DNA of 64,000 nucleotides from Haliotis asinina (Eukaryota; Mollusca; Gastropoda; Lepetellida; Haliotidae): contig NC_090283.1 in NCBI RefSeq assembly GCF_037392515.1, forward strand, positions 24,940,249-25,004,248, written 5' to 3'. The translations under genes were made by a program, and so were the position numbers. How positions within the stretch are numbered: the first letter of the stretch is position 1; every line of letters starts with the position of its first letter. The notes below the pieces were generated by a model. The model ran no database searches, had not been told where the DNA came from, and worked only from the letters and a program-made list of their open reading frames with translations. This document shows positions 47,758 to 59,599 of the stretch, in pieces.

Positions 47758-48344
47758 CATTTGATCAATTTGAGTTCCTGAAGACCAATTCTAACTCGGG
47801 TCTAATCCACGGGTCTCATTGACTCTGATGTCAAAAAGAATTTCCTTGGGAACATCAGCTCCTCAGAAGCCACAGACAAATGGACCTGATACCTCTGAAA
47901 CTAGTGGACAAATAAACCCGAAACATACCACGAAACATTTCCATCAAAACATGATTATTTCAAGTATCTTCAGTCTGAGTTTTAAGTGACAGCAGCTTGA
48001 AGCAAATGTTTGCCATTAAATATTTTCTATTTTTTTTCTAATATTGTTACTCTTTACCTTCTTTCGACCAACGTCAAAATTTATATTTCACCTCCATGTT
48101 TGTTTGTCTGAAGGTGTCAGACCGGGGGAGCCGCGTATACCATCATGCAATGGTGATTTCACATTCTTCATTTCATTATAACTCATTGCATTTGATAAAG
48201 ATATTTATCGTTTTTGTATTGATAGAGGTTAACATAACAATCGGTACATTGTCCTGCCAAAGCAATAATTGAAACAATAACAGTCAGAACATGACATAAA
48301 CACTTGCCTGTGAAGATCAGCACAAGGAGGAGGAAGACAGGCAT
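41357..48344 (-). CDS. Surface protein with Methyltransf_FA-like ectodomain (U3)
   Basis: Exons 48344-48308, 42521-42084 and 41745-41357 encode 287 residues, all junctions phase 1. Exon 1 gives MPVFLLLVLIFTG and again ends in a GC donor (CACAG|GCAAGT). The ectodomain has PNKTS, YTPLWVMVSYYDVIIGEG and SSVDDAWWRFG. Its variable patch reads SYSSFWNLYPFSFES where U2 has SYSYYWSSYIFNFES. Stalk: TTKLTTQPATTPVTATETTP. Membrane segment: about FTGMIIVVTYVLCGLLPCIM. Tail: YSYQGKELTLDELHRPML. No frame damage is seen. A TATA-like box stands upstream of exon 1. The 5.8-kb first intron contains the LINE remnant and TA repeat. Its C1q partner is broken, so if the protein works it does not depend on that copy. 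Confidence 0.78.
43405..43515 (-). repeat. tRNA-derived SINE head with hairpin (U3)
   Basis: Counterpart of the U1 SINE head: minus strand GACGGGTTAGACGG and GGGTTCGAATCCCC in Pol III box spacing. The 10-bp hairpin is at 43492-43515. Confidence 0.55.
43516..47099. other. Intron DNA, no gene seen (U3)
   Basis: Counterpart of 14730-16220 in U1 and 25850-29480 in U2. It contains family A fragments (about 44220-44290 and 44400-44520), the U2-identical tract at 45930-46319, and the duplicated LINE end (about 46433-46560 and 46715-46860). No exon could be supported. Confidence 0.5.
47100..47640 (-). mobile_element. L1/Tx1-like LINE remnant (U3)
   Basis: Same element as in U2: KYDFRLSHNFVSYFSLIRFI and SLDCKFIYKLIRYDEGI on the minus strand. 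The part holding the reverse transcriptase motif in U2 is missing, replaced by a TA repeat. The Tc1 insertion is absent, giving the empty site ATCTATTATTAGGCCC near 47630. Confidence 0.65.
47671..47754. repeat. (TA)n microsatellite, about 84 bp
   Basis: An uninterrupted run of about 42 TA units. It stands where U2 has about 0.9 kb of LINE and family A DNA (31670-32590). Confidence 0.98.
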
Positions 48345-48415
48345 TTTCCTCCTGGTTTAGACCTCGTGAAGTTCGTATCTGTTAGATGACCACATTTGAC
48401 ATTCTCTTGTCAGTC

Positions 48416-48427
48416 CTAAATATATGG
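48416..48427 (-). promoter_or_regulatory. TATA-like box of the U3 surface-protein gene
   Basis: CCATATATTTAG on the minus strand, 72-83 bases upstream of the ATG at 48344, matching the U2 arrangement base for base. Confidence 0.5.
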
Positions 48428-48829
48428 TGGCTTCAACTTAGATCAGCAAATCACGGATGTTTTCCTTTGATCATTTGTTCAACCACAATGAGATTATTGC
48501 ATGGAACTGACATATCTTAGAGTTTATTATAACAATTTTATGGAGCTACAGGTTTATTGATGATGATTTTACAAAGTATAATCTAATCTATGACACGCTA
48601 TCGTTGCCTTAACGTGATATTAGCTGACAGGGCAAATTTATTAGATACTTGTCTCACCTGGTCCTAATTCTTAGAAGACACATAAAAATGTCTGAAATCT
48701 GTTTACGATATCTAAACAAGAAATTCCTTAAAAGTTGAGTTTGTGTGACCTCTCATTTACTAAGTGATTAAATAACTGTTTACATCATGTATAACAACAA
48801 TCAGTGAAACTCTGGTTAGAATACTGGCC

Positions 48830-49140
48830 TCCAGTAATCATGTTTGTCCTAAGCTGCAATTAAAGGTATTGTGTGGTCAGGCTCGCTGACTTGGTTGACA
48901 CATGTCATCGGTTCCCAGTTGCACAGATCGATGCGCATGCTGTTGAGCACTGGATTGTCTGGGTCACACTCGATTATTTGCAGTCTATATAGCTGGACCG
49001 GTGGGATAGCCCAGCCCAGTGGTTAAGGCGTTCGATTCCCCACATCATCACAGTGTGAAGCCCACTTCTGGTGCCCAGCGCCGCGATATTGCATTAACAT
49101 TGCTCAAAGCGGCGTAGTACTAAACTCAATCACTGTATGT
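48830..49140. repeat. Family A repeat (reverse) plus tRNA-derived SINE (U3)
   Basis: Counterpart of 33640-33950: CAGATCGATGCGCATGCTGT in the reverse repeat, then GGTGGGATAGCCCAG and AAGCGGCGTAGTACTAAACT in the SINE. Confidence 0.75.
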
Positions 49141-50879
49141 GGTCGTGTTTAGGAATCGGAAAATTGTCCGTCTGCATAGACGTCTTTTAAAAAATACCCC
49201 TCAGGAACCTGTCGTTCATATTCTGATCAGCTTCAGCATCAGGTAGCAGGCCCTTCATTTGAAGGCCGCATAGAATGTGAGATTCATATGACATTTAGTT
49301 GACCTTAAATTGTTCGATGGAATGTTATTCTTAATTATTGCTTTTGTGTGCCTTTTTACTGATATCAGTAAAACAAGTTCCAATCAGTACCTTAAATAGA
49401 ATAATGTGCACAAAAATGGCAACTACTTGTGTTACAACCTCATGGTTGAAGCCATCGGTATGGGACCATAGCAGTTTATCTTATATGACACATAAATGTA
49501 CCTTTCTGACTGGTTGAGCGCTCATCCATTATTTTCAGTGTATACCGCATACAAGAGAAAAACATTTCTATGTACCCTGATGAAAATGCCAAACTCATTT
49601 GGTACTTCGTGATAGCAATTTTTCGAGTGACATTAAAGCATTTCGTATATTGTACGAAAATTACCGATGTTTTGCGATTGCAAATCGATGGAAGGGCGAT
49701 AACTCTAAATCTTTTTTTCTTGTCTGCAAAATAGAATACCTTGTTCACTGGTTCCTCAGGCTCATGAATATGCGATATTATATACGCTAAACAGTTCATC
49801 ATGCACACTTAAAAATATATAGAAAGTTTCATTGCTGATGGACAATGATTCCTTCAATCTCCTCTGGGCCCACCTTGTTTTACAGCTGTCTCCCTTTCAT
49901 GTAATTGGGTTTTTTTCCTGCGGCCAGATGTGACAATGCATAAATGGTCATTTGAGCTCAGTACCCTTTACGGGGGTATCGAATCACATGTAGTCTATCA
50001 ATAACTCAATGTGTTCTGTAACGTTTATGTAATTATATAAACCTGCAGGATGATTGTCACTATGTATTAGACATGGCTTCTTTTACCGGAATAACCGCAT
50101 TTGAGGGGTTTTTTTAAGAAAAAAATTTGTTCGCTCGTTGCTCTTGTATTAAATGTGAATATTAGCAGAACGATAACTCTAGATTCAAAGACAGGTGAAC
50201 ACTTAGGATTTATCAAGTCACCATGGGCAGCAATGAGGCCCATCAGCACCAATATAAGGATTGGTTGGCAGAATTATAATCGAACCTTAAGTTACAGGTC
50301 TCGTTTAATTTTTCATTTCTATCGCTAACTTGGAAACATATGTATTTTTGACGTCATACGATTGTCAGCGACAGCTCGTTGGCGGAGAGTTTGGCGGTTA
50401 CCGAGGTAATATTTCCTCCAGTAGTCACCTTCTTGAGAGGGCTGACATGGAAACTCCTTAAACCGTCATTGACCAATGGAAAGAAAGTATTTTACATGAA
50501 GGTAAGATAGGATATTATGAACAATTTACACAAAGGCGACTTTATGACATTTTATAACACGAACTGTGATAAGGTTCCTCAATAATCCTCGATTTATGAA
50601 ATTCGGATCCTAGCGGACGATCTTACTCACATTACATATAACTGTCTAAAGTGAGTGAATGTATATCCAGTTACATTGTTACAAACACACATTTGGTGTA
50701 AATGGTTTCCTTTTCATTACGACACTGCGAGGGAATGTCACATGGTGTCATATCTGTTAAATGGGACACCTTTCAGATGAAAGAAACAATGCTGTTGCAT
50801 GTTGTCGAGTGAAAGAACTTAAACTTGTCTGTCATTATAAGCAAAAACCATGAACCTCGAAAATTGTCGTTCATATACT
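49141..50879. other. Spacer, no gene seen (U3)
   Basis: Counterpart of 33951-35399, with some additional DNA (about 50470-50720) that is also present in U1 (about 16580-16840) but missing from U2. Confidence 0.5.
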
Positions 50880-51392
50880 TTTGCCATCAGTTCCATCATC
50901 CAATGAAAAACCCTACTTAACGTTAGCTATAACAAAGAATAATTGAGTGAGTTAATATTTAACGTCACATTGCAATATTTCAGCCATATCGTGACGAGAA
51001 CAAATCTGAAGATGATAAACAAAATGAACACATCATACAACTTGTCACCAAAGACAGTAGAACAGTTAGTTAGTCATAGTTCAAATCTGAAACTAGTAAG
51101 TGAAGATAAATCTAATAGCACAATTTGGGCAATACAAAATACAAAAATTGATTATAGGTCGCCAAATAGAAGAATGACCATACAGAGGACTCGGTGAACA
51201 TTTTAGGTAAGGAAATTAAAATAATAAGGTGGTAAGGAAATTAAAATAATATTGAAGTTCAAGTTTTTACATTGACAAAGTTTATATTTGTTTTACAAAC
51301 AACACCAAGTCGCTATCACAAGTCATACAGGACGATGGCAAGTTTGTTTTCTTTTCTTGGTTTGTTTTGGGGGTGTTTCGTTTTTTGCTTAA
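50880..51392 (+). pseudogene. Collapsed extra C1q copy (U3/U4 junction)
   Basis: Third copy of the junction remnant, with AAGTCGCTATCACAAGTCAT near 51307 and donor GGCAAGTTTG. It ends at the TTAA (51389-51392) that carries the element insertion. Confidence 0.7.
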
Positions 51393-53004
51393 AGGGGCAC
51401 TGATCCAAAGCGAATAATGTTTCTCGCCAACATTCTAATTACGAAACCAAACTGCAAATTGGTCATCGCCCTCTCCCTCGACCGTGACGGTTAAAGGGAC
51501 TGCGCTCCGGTCCACATTAGCAGAATTTCTTCACCTAAACAGTCAGGAGGCCCATCATATGCCATTATTTAAAAATATCCATGGTATCCCTTGTCTGATC
51601 GTAACAAAATATCTCAGCAGTGTAGTTTTTTTCGGATGCTTGGATGGTATAGTGACTGATCCAATTTGATCCTATTTCTGTGTTTTGTACCTCGATATTT
51701 AATCATGTTACGTGAAAATATGTTGAACACAGTTTCGGCCCATCAGTGTTTTCAGGCTGCATTCGACACAGAGATTACATCTTCCTTGCTGTAACTTGCG
51801 TTTGATGGTGTAAACCTACACGTGTTATTTGTCATCATTCTCTGGATGGTCAATTAATGAATTTATGACAGGTATAATTAGTAGCAACACCACTCGGTTA
51901 CTCAACAAAGGTTCCCATTTGGCATTTCTCCTCTCTGGAGTAAATACTCAACATTATAAATTAAGGTCTGTAATGGCAAATGTTTTGTATGTTATGTAAT
52001 ATGTGCATGTAAGTGATGCAAGAGGATTTATCAGCTGAGTTACAAAAACAAACATCGATCAAAGGATTAACCGATAACACACTGATTGATTAATTACTTT
52101 TATCTTCTACAGCGGATTGGTCAAAAGGGAGTGTGTGTAGATGTACTAATTATCTATAATGACTACACCCTGTCGTAAAGTGCGAGTGTAAAAACAACAT
52201 CCTTCCTTCAAAGAATTAACCACCATTGCGTTCATTGATTGCTCATTATTGGTTATCTAAATGACTTAGAATGGCAGACATCATACAATTAGCTGCCAGG
52301 TGTGCTATCTTGGGGGATGTGTTACTTTTTCGCAAACTAGACTGTTGTAAGAAACACGACACAGAGCAGGATTATTTACCAGCTTCAGATGAATGGAATA
52401 CCGTTCTTTTATGTGGATATTGATGGATACATTCCTGAACAAGGTAGTAGCCTGACACTGTTGCTATAAAATTAGTCTGTTTTACATTTATTATTTGCCT
52501 TTTGTTTTGATTTATTTGTTGTAGCATTCAGCAGAATCTATATGACAGAAGACACACACTAGATCGCGTGTGTGTGTGAAATAGGATCCACATTGGTTGT
52601 CTATACAATGTTTAAATGTTACAATCATGTTAGAAATTAACTATAAGTAGAAGCAGACCGTGTGTTCTTTTATTAATTTTCCAAATCATACAAATATGAC
52701 AATAAACTAATTAGGGTTATGAGACAAAATATAGAGACGTACATTGGCTTTGTCATTTTCCCGTCCTAATAGTCTTTTACCATTTCAACCACTGGCAGAT
52801 GATTAACCTTCAAAGTGTTTCATTTGTTTTCATAATACATTTGTTGATTTGTCTATAATTAAACTCTCAATTGCGCATACAGACTGCGCAGCAGATGTCA
52901 CGAACCAGTCACGAATTCTGGGATATCATCCGGATACTCACGGGAGAAAAACAATAACAAAAGTATAAACCAGTCCACGGAAATTGCTCCGCATCAGTGC
53001 CCCT
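51393..53004 (+). mobile_element. TTAA-flanked DNA element, complete (U4-side copy)
   Basis: 1,612 bp with TTAA on both sides (51389-51392 and 53005-53008). The inverted ends start AGGGGCACTGAT and then match imperfectly for about 10 more bases. It is the best preserved of the three copies. No transposase frame was found; only the 50-codon frame at 52271-52423. Confidence 0.8.
52271..52423 (+). CDS. Small 50-codon frame in the TTAA element (hypothetical)
   Basis: Same length as the frame at 36416 with one residue changed (LDCCKK for LDRCKK). Unrecognised; it may be a leftover exon of a transposon gene or chance. Confidence 0.3.
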   Translation: MADIIQLAARCAILGDVLLFRKLDCCKKHDTEQDYLPASDEWNTVLLCGY

Positions 53005-54097
53005 TTAACGCCTCACTCACTAGAGAACAGAGCTATGTTGGATGTAATTACATACAGCATCGGATTCGCGAAAAAGGGATATCATTAAAATTCCATGTCT
53101 GTGATAGTCCGGATCACTCGATCTCCTCACTCATTTGCACGTGAATGCTTTAAAGTATTTATAACCAGGTAGACCATTACAGAGTAGAGTGTTCCTGGTT
53201 CATTAAGACACTGCTAGGGAATGCCATATGGTATCATGGTGTTAATTAGGAAACCTGATGCACCCGAAACCTTTCATATGAACGAAACAAAACCTCAGCC
53301 TGCTGTCGAGGGAGAGAATCGAAATTTGTCGTTTATATGCTTATGCCATCAGTTAGACCATCCAATGAAAAACCGTGTGTAATGTAAGCAATACAAACTA
53401 TTAGAGTGAACATCTGACAGGCACGGTTATTAAAAAAGAGAATGAATGAATGAATGAATGAATGAATGAATGAATGTCGCAATATTTCAGCTATACCATG
53501 ACGCGAACAAATTTGAAGATAATAAACAAAATGTATATATCACAAAACCTGTCGTCAAAGGACTATAATCGAACTAGATTGTCACAGTTCGAATTTGAAA
53601 ATAGCATGTGAAGATAAATCTAATAGCACAATAGCACAAACCAAAATAATTGACTAGAGATCGTCAAATAGAAGAATGAACATACAGGAGACGCAATGAT
53701 CATTTTACGGTTGATGTTGCTTTCTGTGCCACGAGTAGGTATCATGTCCAAAGTGTTAGTTCTAAAAGCAAGCAAATAGGTCGTAAGGAAATTAAAATAA
53801 TATTGAGGTTTCAATTTTTCACGAGGACAAAGTTTATAATTGTTTTACCACACAACTAGTAACGACAATATTTCTAATTAATGTGTCTGTTTCAGGTATG
53901 ATAGACTGGCTGATTCATCGTCTCCCGTTTAAGAATTTATTGTATAATGTGGAACATATATTCTGCATGTGTCTACGCAATTAATATAATCCTGGAGTTT
54001 TTTGTCTTCAAGGCGCGCTATCACACTTGTCTGACTGTCCATACTCCTTATCAATACTCTTCTATATTCAGCAGTGGCGTATAGTACTACGGGTAAA

Positions 54098-56200
54098 ATG
54101 TTTATGACGAACATATTCCTAGGCCTTTTTCTGCCTCCCTGTCTCTCTGGACTGATTTTACCCATGACAAAACCAGACGGCACTGCTGATCTGTCAAGTG
54201 TACTGAGTCATGTTGTTCTGCTTGAACAGTCTATGACAAACCTTCAGACAATCACAAGTTAATTGAAAACAGATCTACAGTACCAAAACAGAGCTACAAG
54301 CCACAAAGACGGACCTTCGGAACACCCAAACAGACTTACAGACAAGCAAATAACTGCAACCGTTGGCCAGTGCTGAATTGTCCTCTCTGAAGGATGAAGT
54401 GGCATCACTGAAAGCTGAACTGAAGTCATCAGCGAACGAACTGAACCAAGTGAAGTCTGAACTGAGAGTCACAAAACAGGATAAACTCAACGTTAACCTT
54501 CTTTTGAACATAACGATGGATGCAATGAGTCGCAATATCAAGCAGAACACTATACAGGTTAATACGCTGCAGTCAGGTGTTTCGGCTTTAGAGAACCATC
54601 TGCAGCGAGCAAACACTCCGCTATATTATGTGGAGACTGAAGAAGAGGCGTTCATCCAGAATAGCTCATCGTCTCTCAAAGTGATTATAGACCAGTTGCT
54701 GTTTGTGGCCAGGGAAATGACGTCCACAAAAGAAGAGCAACAAAATGCGTCTGACTGGAAAGTCATGAAATGAAATGCATAGTGTACAACAAGCTCTTCA
54801 CACGGTGACGGACAATCTACACACTGCACAAAGTAACATCACCTCCACGATATCCGACATTGCTGTTTTGCAGCTTGACATGTCACTTGTGCAGACACTC
54901 TCCGATGGCAACACTATGTCGCTATGACAAGTCATACAGGACGTTGGTAAGTTTGTTAAACTTTTCTTTTCTTTGTTTGGTTTTTGGTTTGGTTTGGTTT
55001 GGTTTGGTTTCGTTTGTTGCTTCACGCCTCACTCACTTGATAACTTGCGCGACAATTGACCTTTTTGAAACTGTAGAAAAGAGAGCTATGTTGGGTGTAA
55101 TTACATACAGCATCAGTATACACTGGGATTAGAACTGTCCTTCAGCAACCCAACCCTGCTTGTATGAGGGAACTAACAATGAGAGTGGATTGTTCACGGA
55201 CTGATTCATAGCTGGAATATGAATCTGGTGTGGTGTTAAACAAATAAACGCCATCGCTCAGAGTATACGGTCATTGCTTTTGGCAACGCTGACGATACAA
55301 TTAAAAATATTGCCAAAGGCCATCCATATAACTGTTTAATCTATTATGGAAGTCTATTACGTATGTTGCACTTCTTTTCATTTGGAGACAACATCCAGGT
55401 ACATTTATACTTTTCTAGTTTATAGTAAAACAGAATCAATGGCCGGAGTTTGTCATGACTTATCATAAAAATGTAATTTTGTTACGCAACTGCACATGGT
55501 GATGTCATTTACCGTGCGTAAACCTCATTGCTGTTTGTTATAGGCACTAAGTGCATCAAAGTGTGTGTTGGGTTGTTTGTTTAAGTTCACGAGAAATGTT
55601 CAGGTACAAACACAGGTAGAGGATTTGAACTCCCATAAGTCTAGTAGCTTAAACAGCTTCATTCTCTCACGACTCAGGAAGCATTTATAAGTTGAAATGT
55701 CCTTGACAACAACGTTTGCTCGCCCAAACTGTGCATGGCAAGGTGAACTCTAAAAATGTTTAGGAGTCCTTTGTTCTTTAAATGTTTCTTTTAATCCATG
55801 TAGCGTCAAAGAGAAGAACCGTTGCCTTCCGTACAGAAAGTCCACCCGATACAGCAAACGGAGCTCCATTTCTCTTTGACTTCACCGTCTACAACGTCAA
55901 CTCCTTCTACGACGAGCACACAGGAAAATACACCGCACCCGTCTCTGGCACCTACATGTTCTACACCAATCTATCACTGAAGGTGTCCGACCGTTTCGGT
56001 GCTTACATTCACATTATGAAAACCGGACCAAATATTATTTTTGGCTTTGGGACGGCGAAGACAGGCAGTGACCACACTGTTGCATTTTCTGTTGCCCCAC
56101 TCCGCAAGGGCGAACATGGGTGGAAACAACCCAGTCAATGACAGTGGAAAAAAGTTCATCAGCATCATCCTTTGGTGGGTTCTTGGTGTCGGTGGATTAA
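54098..56200 (+). pseudogene. C1q coiled-coil gene, broken (U4)
   Basis: The ATG at 54098 and the signal peptide are kept (MFMTNIFLGLFLPPCLSG). A TAA (54260-54262), a deletion of about 23 bases in the heptad region, a second TAA shared with U3 (about 54350) and the TGA shared with U2 and U3 (about 54933) interrupt exon 1 (to 54946). The head exon (55804-56200) lacks four bases near 56115, shifting the last third. It is the most damaged copy of the four. Confidence 0.9.
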
Positions 56201-57161
56201 GCGACTCATATTTTAGGATACATGTGCCATGTCCTATGCTATGCAGGTTCTACCATGAGAAATATTACTGCTTTTGCGATGTAATTCGAAGTTCTTTTTC
56301 TCCGTGTACTTTCGAAAAGATCACATACACCGCAAACTTCGTTGTGTGTTTGTGTTTGCTTGTTGTTCAACGCTGCATTAACTTATATGACTGCAGTCTG
56401 TAATAATGGAGTAGGGAGCAGAGAATCCAGCATGAGCATCGATCTAAATTGGACTGGATGACATTCATCAACCAACTCACACTGAGCCTGTCCACTCGAT
56501 TCCTTTAGTCACCTCTTACGACCATGCATTCTTCTAGTTCCATATTGCTGAAGACCGTGTCAATGCACTCATGAAATGCTTGAACGGCAGTGCTTTTTGT
56601 CAGTCAGACTATAACAGTCTGGAGGAGAATGAAGCATGGTCACCAGACAGACGCATGATCATCTATCATGAAGAGTCAGGTATGACGACATAATCTGATA
56701 CCTGGCACGGTCACCATGCTAACAGACCAGACAAACGTATGAGCATCTATCCATGAGAGTCAGGTATGACGACATAATCTGATACCTGTTACAGTCACCT
56801 TACCAACTCGAGCATTATGAGTTTATCGTTGGGCTGCACACAAAATCTGTGTTCTATAGCAAGATTCCCTTTGGTGAGTTGTCAGTGCTGGAAAAGGCTT
56901 TGAATCACTAATACGTTTGAGATCTTCTTACAATGACTCTATGCTATATCTTCTCGGCACATTTTAATTCATAATAAGAAAACGTGACACAACGTGTTTA
57001 GAAGTCGTTCTGCCAAAGTTGTACATTTCCTTAAAACTTTAAATAGGACATCAACCTGAAAAGGAATATGGGAAGTCGACATCATGGGGTAGTACGGTAT
57101 ATATAAAACAAAAATACGAGTAATTCATTATTTAAAATAATAGTGACCCAATTGCTTCAGT

Positions 57162-58648
57162 TTACAGCATAGGTCGGTCGAGCTCGTCCAAAGTCAGTTC
57201 TTTCCCATGATATGAATATTTCGTAGTTAGACAAGAACATAGGTCGACTATAAAGTCAATGTAAATGGTTACTGTGTCCTCACTCATTATGCAAGGGAGC
57301 TGACCACACAATACATACGTAACAACGATGATCATCCCAGTGAAGGAGCTGCTTCTGACAGCTCCGGCAGATCGTCCCATGTTCTTAGGCAGTGTTTCAT
57401 TGATCAAGGATCCTGGTGTTTGAGATGTTGCTTCGGGTATCACTTCTGGTGTCGTTTCGGTTGCCGTAACAGGTGTTGTTGCAGGTTGTGTTGTCAACTT
57501 TGTGGTAGTAGCTTGTGTGGTCACAGGTTGACATGAAGATTCTCCTGTTGTTAACCAGCATATTTAAGCAAACAGTTCTTTATGTGTAAACAAGGACTAT
57601 AATTATGTTTGGTTATTGATCCCTTGAAGACAGTATTTCACTTTGTGACTTATTATGAATCAAGATGCTACAGTGTAGTGAATCTATTATAATATATACC
57701 CTGAACATATGTGTCATAACGCTTTGTTTTGAGACACCTTTACCATGTACCACGTGGGTAATAATACAATATATACCCTGAACTAGCCACTATAACTACG
57801 CTTTGGAACTGAGATTACAACCGTGCAACCATTGCTGTTTTTTCACTGAAGCTGTGAAAATACGGTTTGTCTTCGCTTTTTAATGAAAGTTGTATGCAAT
57901 AATTTATTTCAACTGGTTAACTGATTAGTATGTAGGTTTATGAGATTTATTTTGTCCTTGGGTAATATTTTTAAGACACAAGAGTCTTACCAAGACGCCC
58001 TTTAGTTGTTGGTGGTCAAGAGCTCGGGTATTAATGTTAATGTATGTCATACTGACTGCATATTTAGAATTTGAAATGATTAGTTTTTAAGAACTAAATT
58101 ACGTGACAATATTCTACTGTCCCTCGTGGCAGGTATTTATAGCATGTACTAAGTTTCCTCTCGTCACTAAAAGGTTGAAATATTGCCGGTGTGACGTTAC
58201 ACCCCTAATTCACTTAATCACTTACCGAATCGCCACCATGCATCATCTACTGAAGAGATTTTGATGCTTTCTATGTTCCAATAAGAGAAATATGACCACA
58301 GGCCAACTTCTGCAGCTTCACAACCTTCACCGATAATGACATCATAATATGAAACCTTCACCCACAGTGGTGTGTAGCCGTCACACATGTCCTTGGATAT
58401 AACCAAGATCTCCTCAGTACAGGTATCAGTGGAGGACTCACAGTACTGCATATGAGAAGTCTTGTTTGGATAAATGTCCATGACTGTCCTTCCTGCGCCC
58501 ATGTTAATGGAGAGCTGTACTTTGCTGCAACTCTTCACGTCGAACGTCAGGAATTCCAAGCCGTAAACCATCTTCCCATCCACCTTTGTCAGCTCTATAG
58601 TGGTGTCAGTTCTTGAGGTTTGAAACACGTCAGCGTGGATTCGATCAC
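57162..58648 (-). CDS. Surface protein with Methyltransf_FA-like ectodomain (U4, partial)
   Basis: Exon 2 (58648-58226) and exon 3 (57544-57162), both open, phase 1. Compared with U1-U3, exon 2 is shorter by 15 bases (five residues, exactly in the variable patch: SYFSYWN then IESIKISS) and exon 3 by six bases (two residues before the membrane segment). Both changes keep the frame. The acceptor of exon 2 is CTAAAG instead of CTGCAG but still ends in AG. PNKTS, YTPLWVKVSYYDVIIGEG, DDAWWRFG, the Thr-rich stalk and the membrane segment are all present. The first exon is not in the window; by analogy with U3 it should lie several kilobases to the right. Confidence 0.75.
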
Positions 58649-59489
58649 CTTTAGAAAATACTCGGAATGTGTAAAAGGATCAATATACACTAAGGTAAGT
58701 TAGAAGAATGTCCACCCCCGGACGCAAATCAATGGTTTTCACAAATCTGTGCATGTACAACAGTTGTTTTTTCTTTAAAAAACAATCTTAGCATTTGTAC
58801 ATTCGCATTGAGCAAAGCAAACCCATGTCGAAGAGCATAAGAAATTTCGATTTTGAAACTCTAATCTCACTACATAATATCTTTTAATTGAATATGATAC
58901 CTGGTGTCTGCATATCAGTCACTATAGCTAACACGCATAGTATATATTAGGCTTATCACGTGATACAAGTGAAAACAACCCATGGTCAGACTGTTTCCAC
59001 AGTGCCAAAATGCTTGTCGTATTATGCCAATATGTTGCCGTTTGTTGTGCTCTTGTGTCGTCAGACGAAATGCACCAATGACAGGAGTACCTGGTGGCAC
59101 AATCAGTGGGCTTGGGAGGCCTTTCCTCTGAATGGACCGTGTGAATGTACAACATACATTAGAAGAAAAAGGTTATGAACCTTCAGGTCCGAACAGCTTG
59201 AGGTTACATTTGAGCAATCTGGACAGGAACATCTGCTCCATTAACCTTCAGGTTCTGTGTTCCGTTTCCTCACGATGGCCGAGCAGCTTGACGTTATATT
59301 TACGGGTTCATTTATCTTTAGGTTCGTTCCTCTTCTTGTACAAAATGGTCTACGTTACGTTCGCTTCACAGAAGCTGCTGCTCTGTAAACATTCAGGTTC
59401 TGTGAATACACAATCCAAGTGAGAAGGTGGCCAAATGTAACACGCGTTATATTTTGGATGAATCAGTAAAGTACAGATTATAGTACGTT

Positions 59490-59599
59490 TGTTGAGTCCA
59501 ACAAGGGATTCGAACCCACATTCTCAGAGTCAGGCATCTAATCACAAAGTCAGCCGTCTTACCCGCTAGGTACCGTGACTTCCACAAAAGTGGAAGTCA
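59490..59599 (-). repeat. tRNA-derived SINE head with hairpin (U4)
   Basis: Minus strand TAGCGGGTAAGACGG and GGGTTCGAATCCC, as in U1. The hairpin at 59576-59599 keeps full pairing with a changed outer base pair. Confidence 0.55.

Larger units (their letters stand above)
38002..53867. repeat. Tandem block U3 (15.9 kb)
   Basis: Third block: broken C1q gene with an intact head exon, complete three-exon surface-protein gene, LINE remnant without the Tc1 insertion, TA repeat, SINE pair and junction remnant with a full TTAA element. Confidence 0.85.

Noticed and set aside
50943-51197. An 84-codon plus-strand frame, with a relative at 35517-35744
   Set aside because: It runs through a family B repeat and the C1q upstream region; the matching sequence before the active C1q genes is not open.
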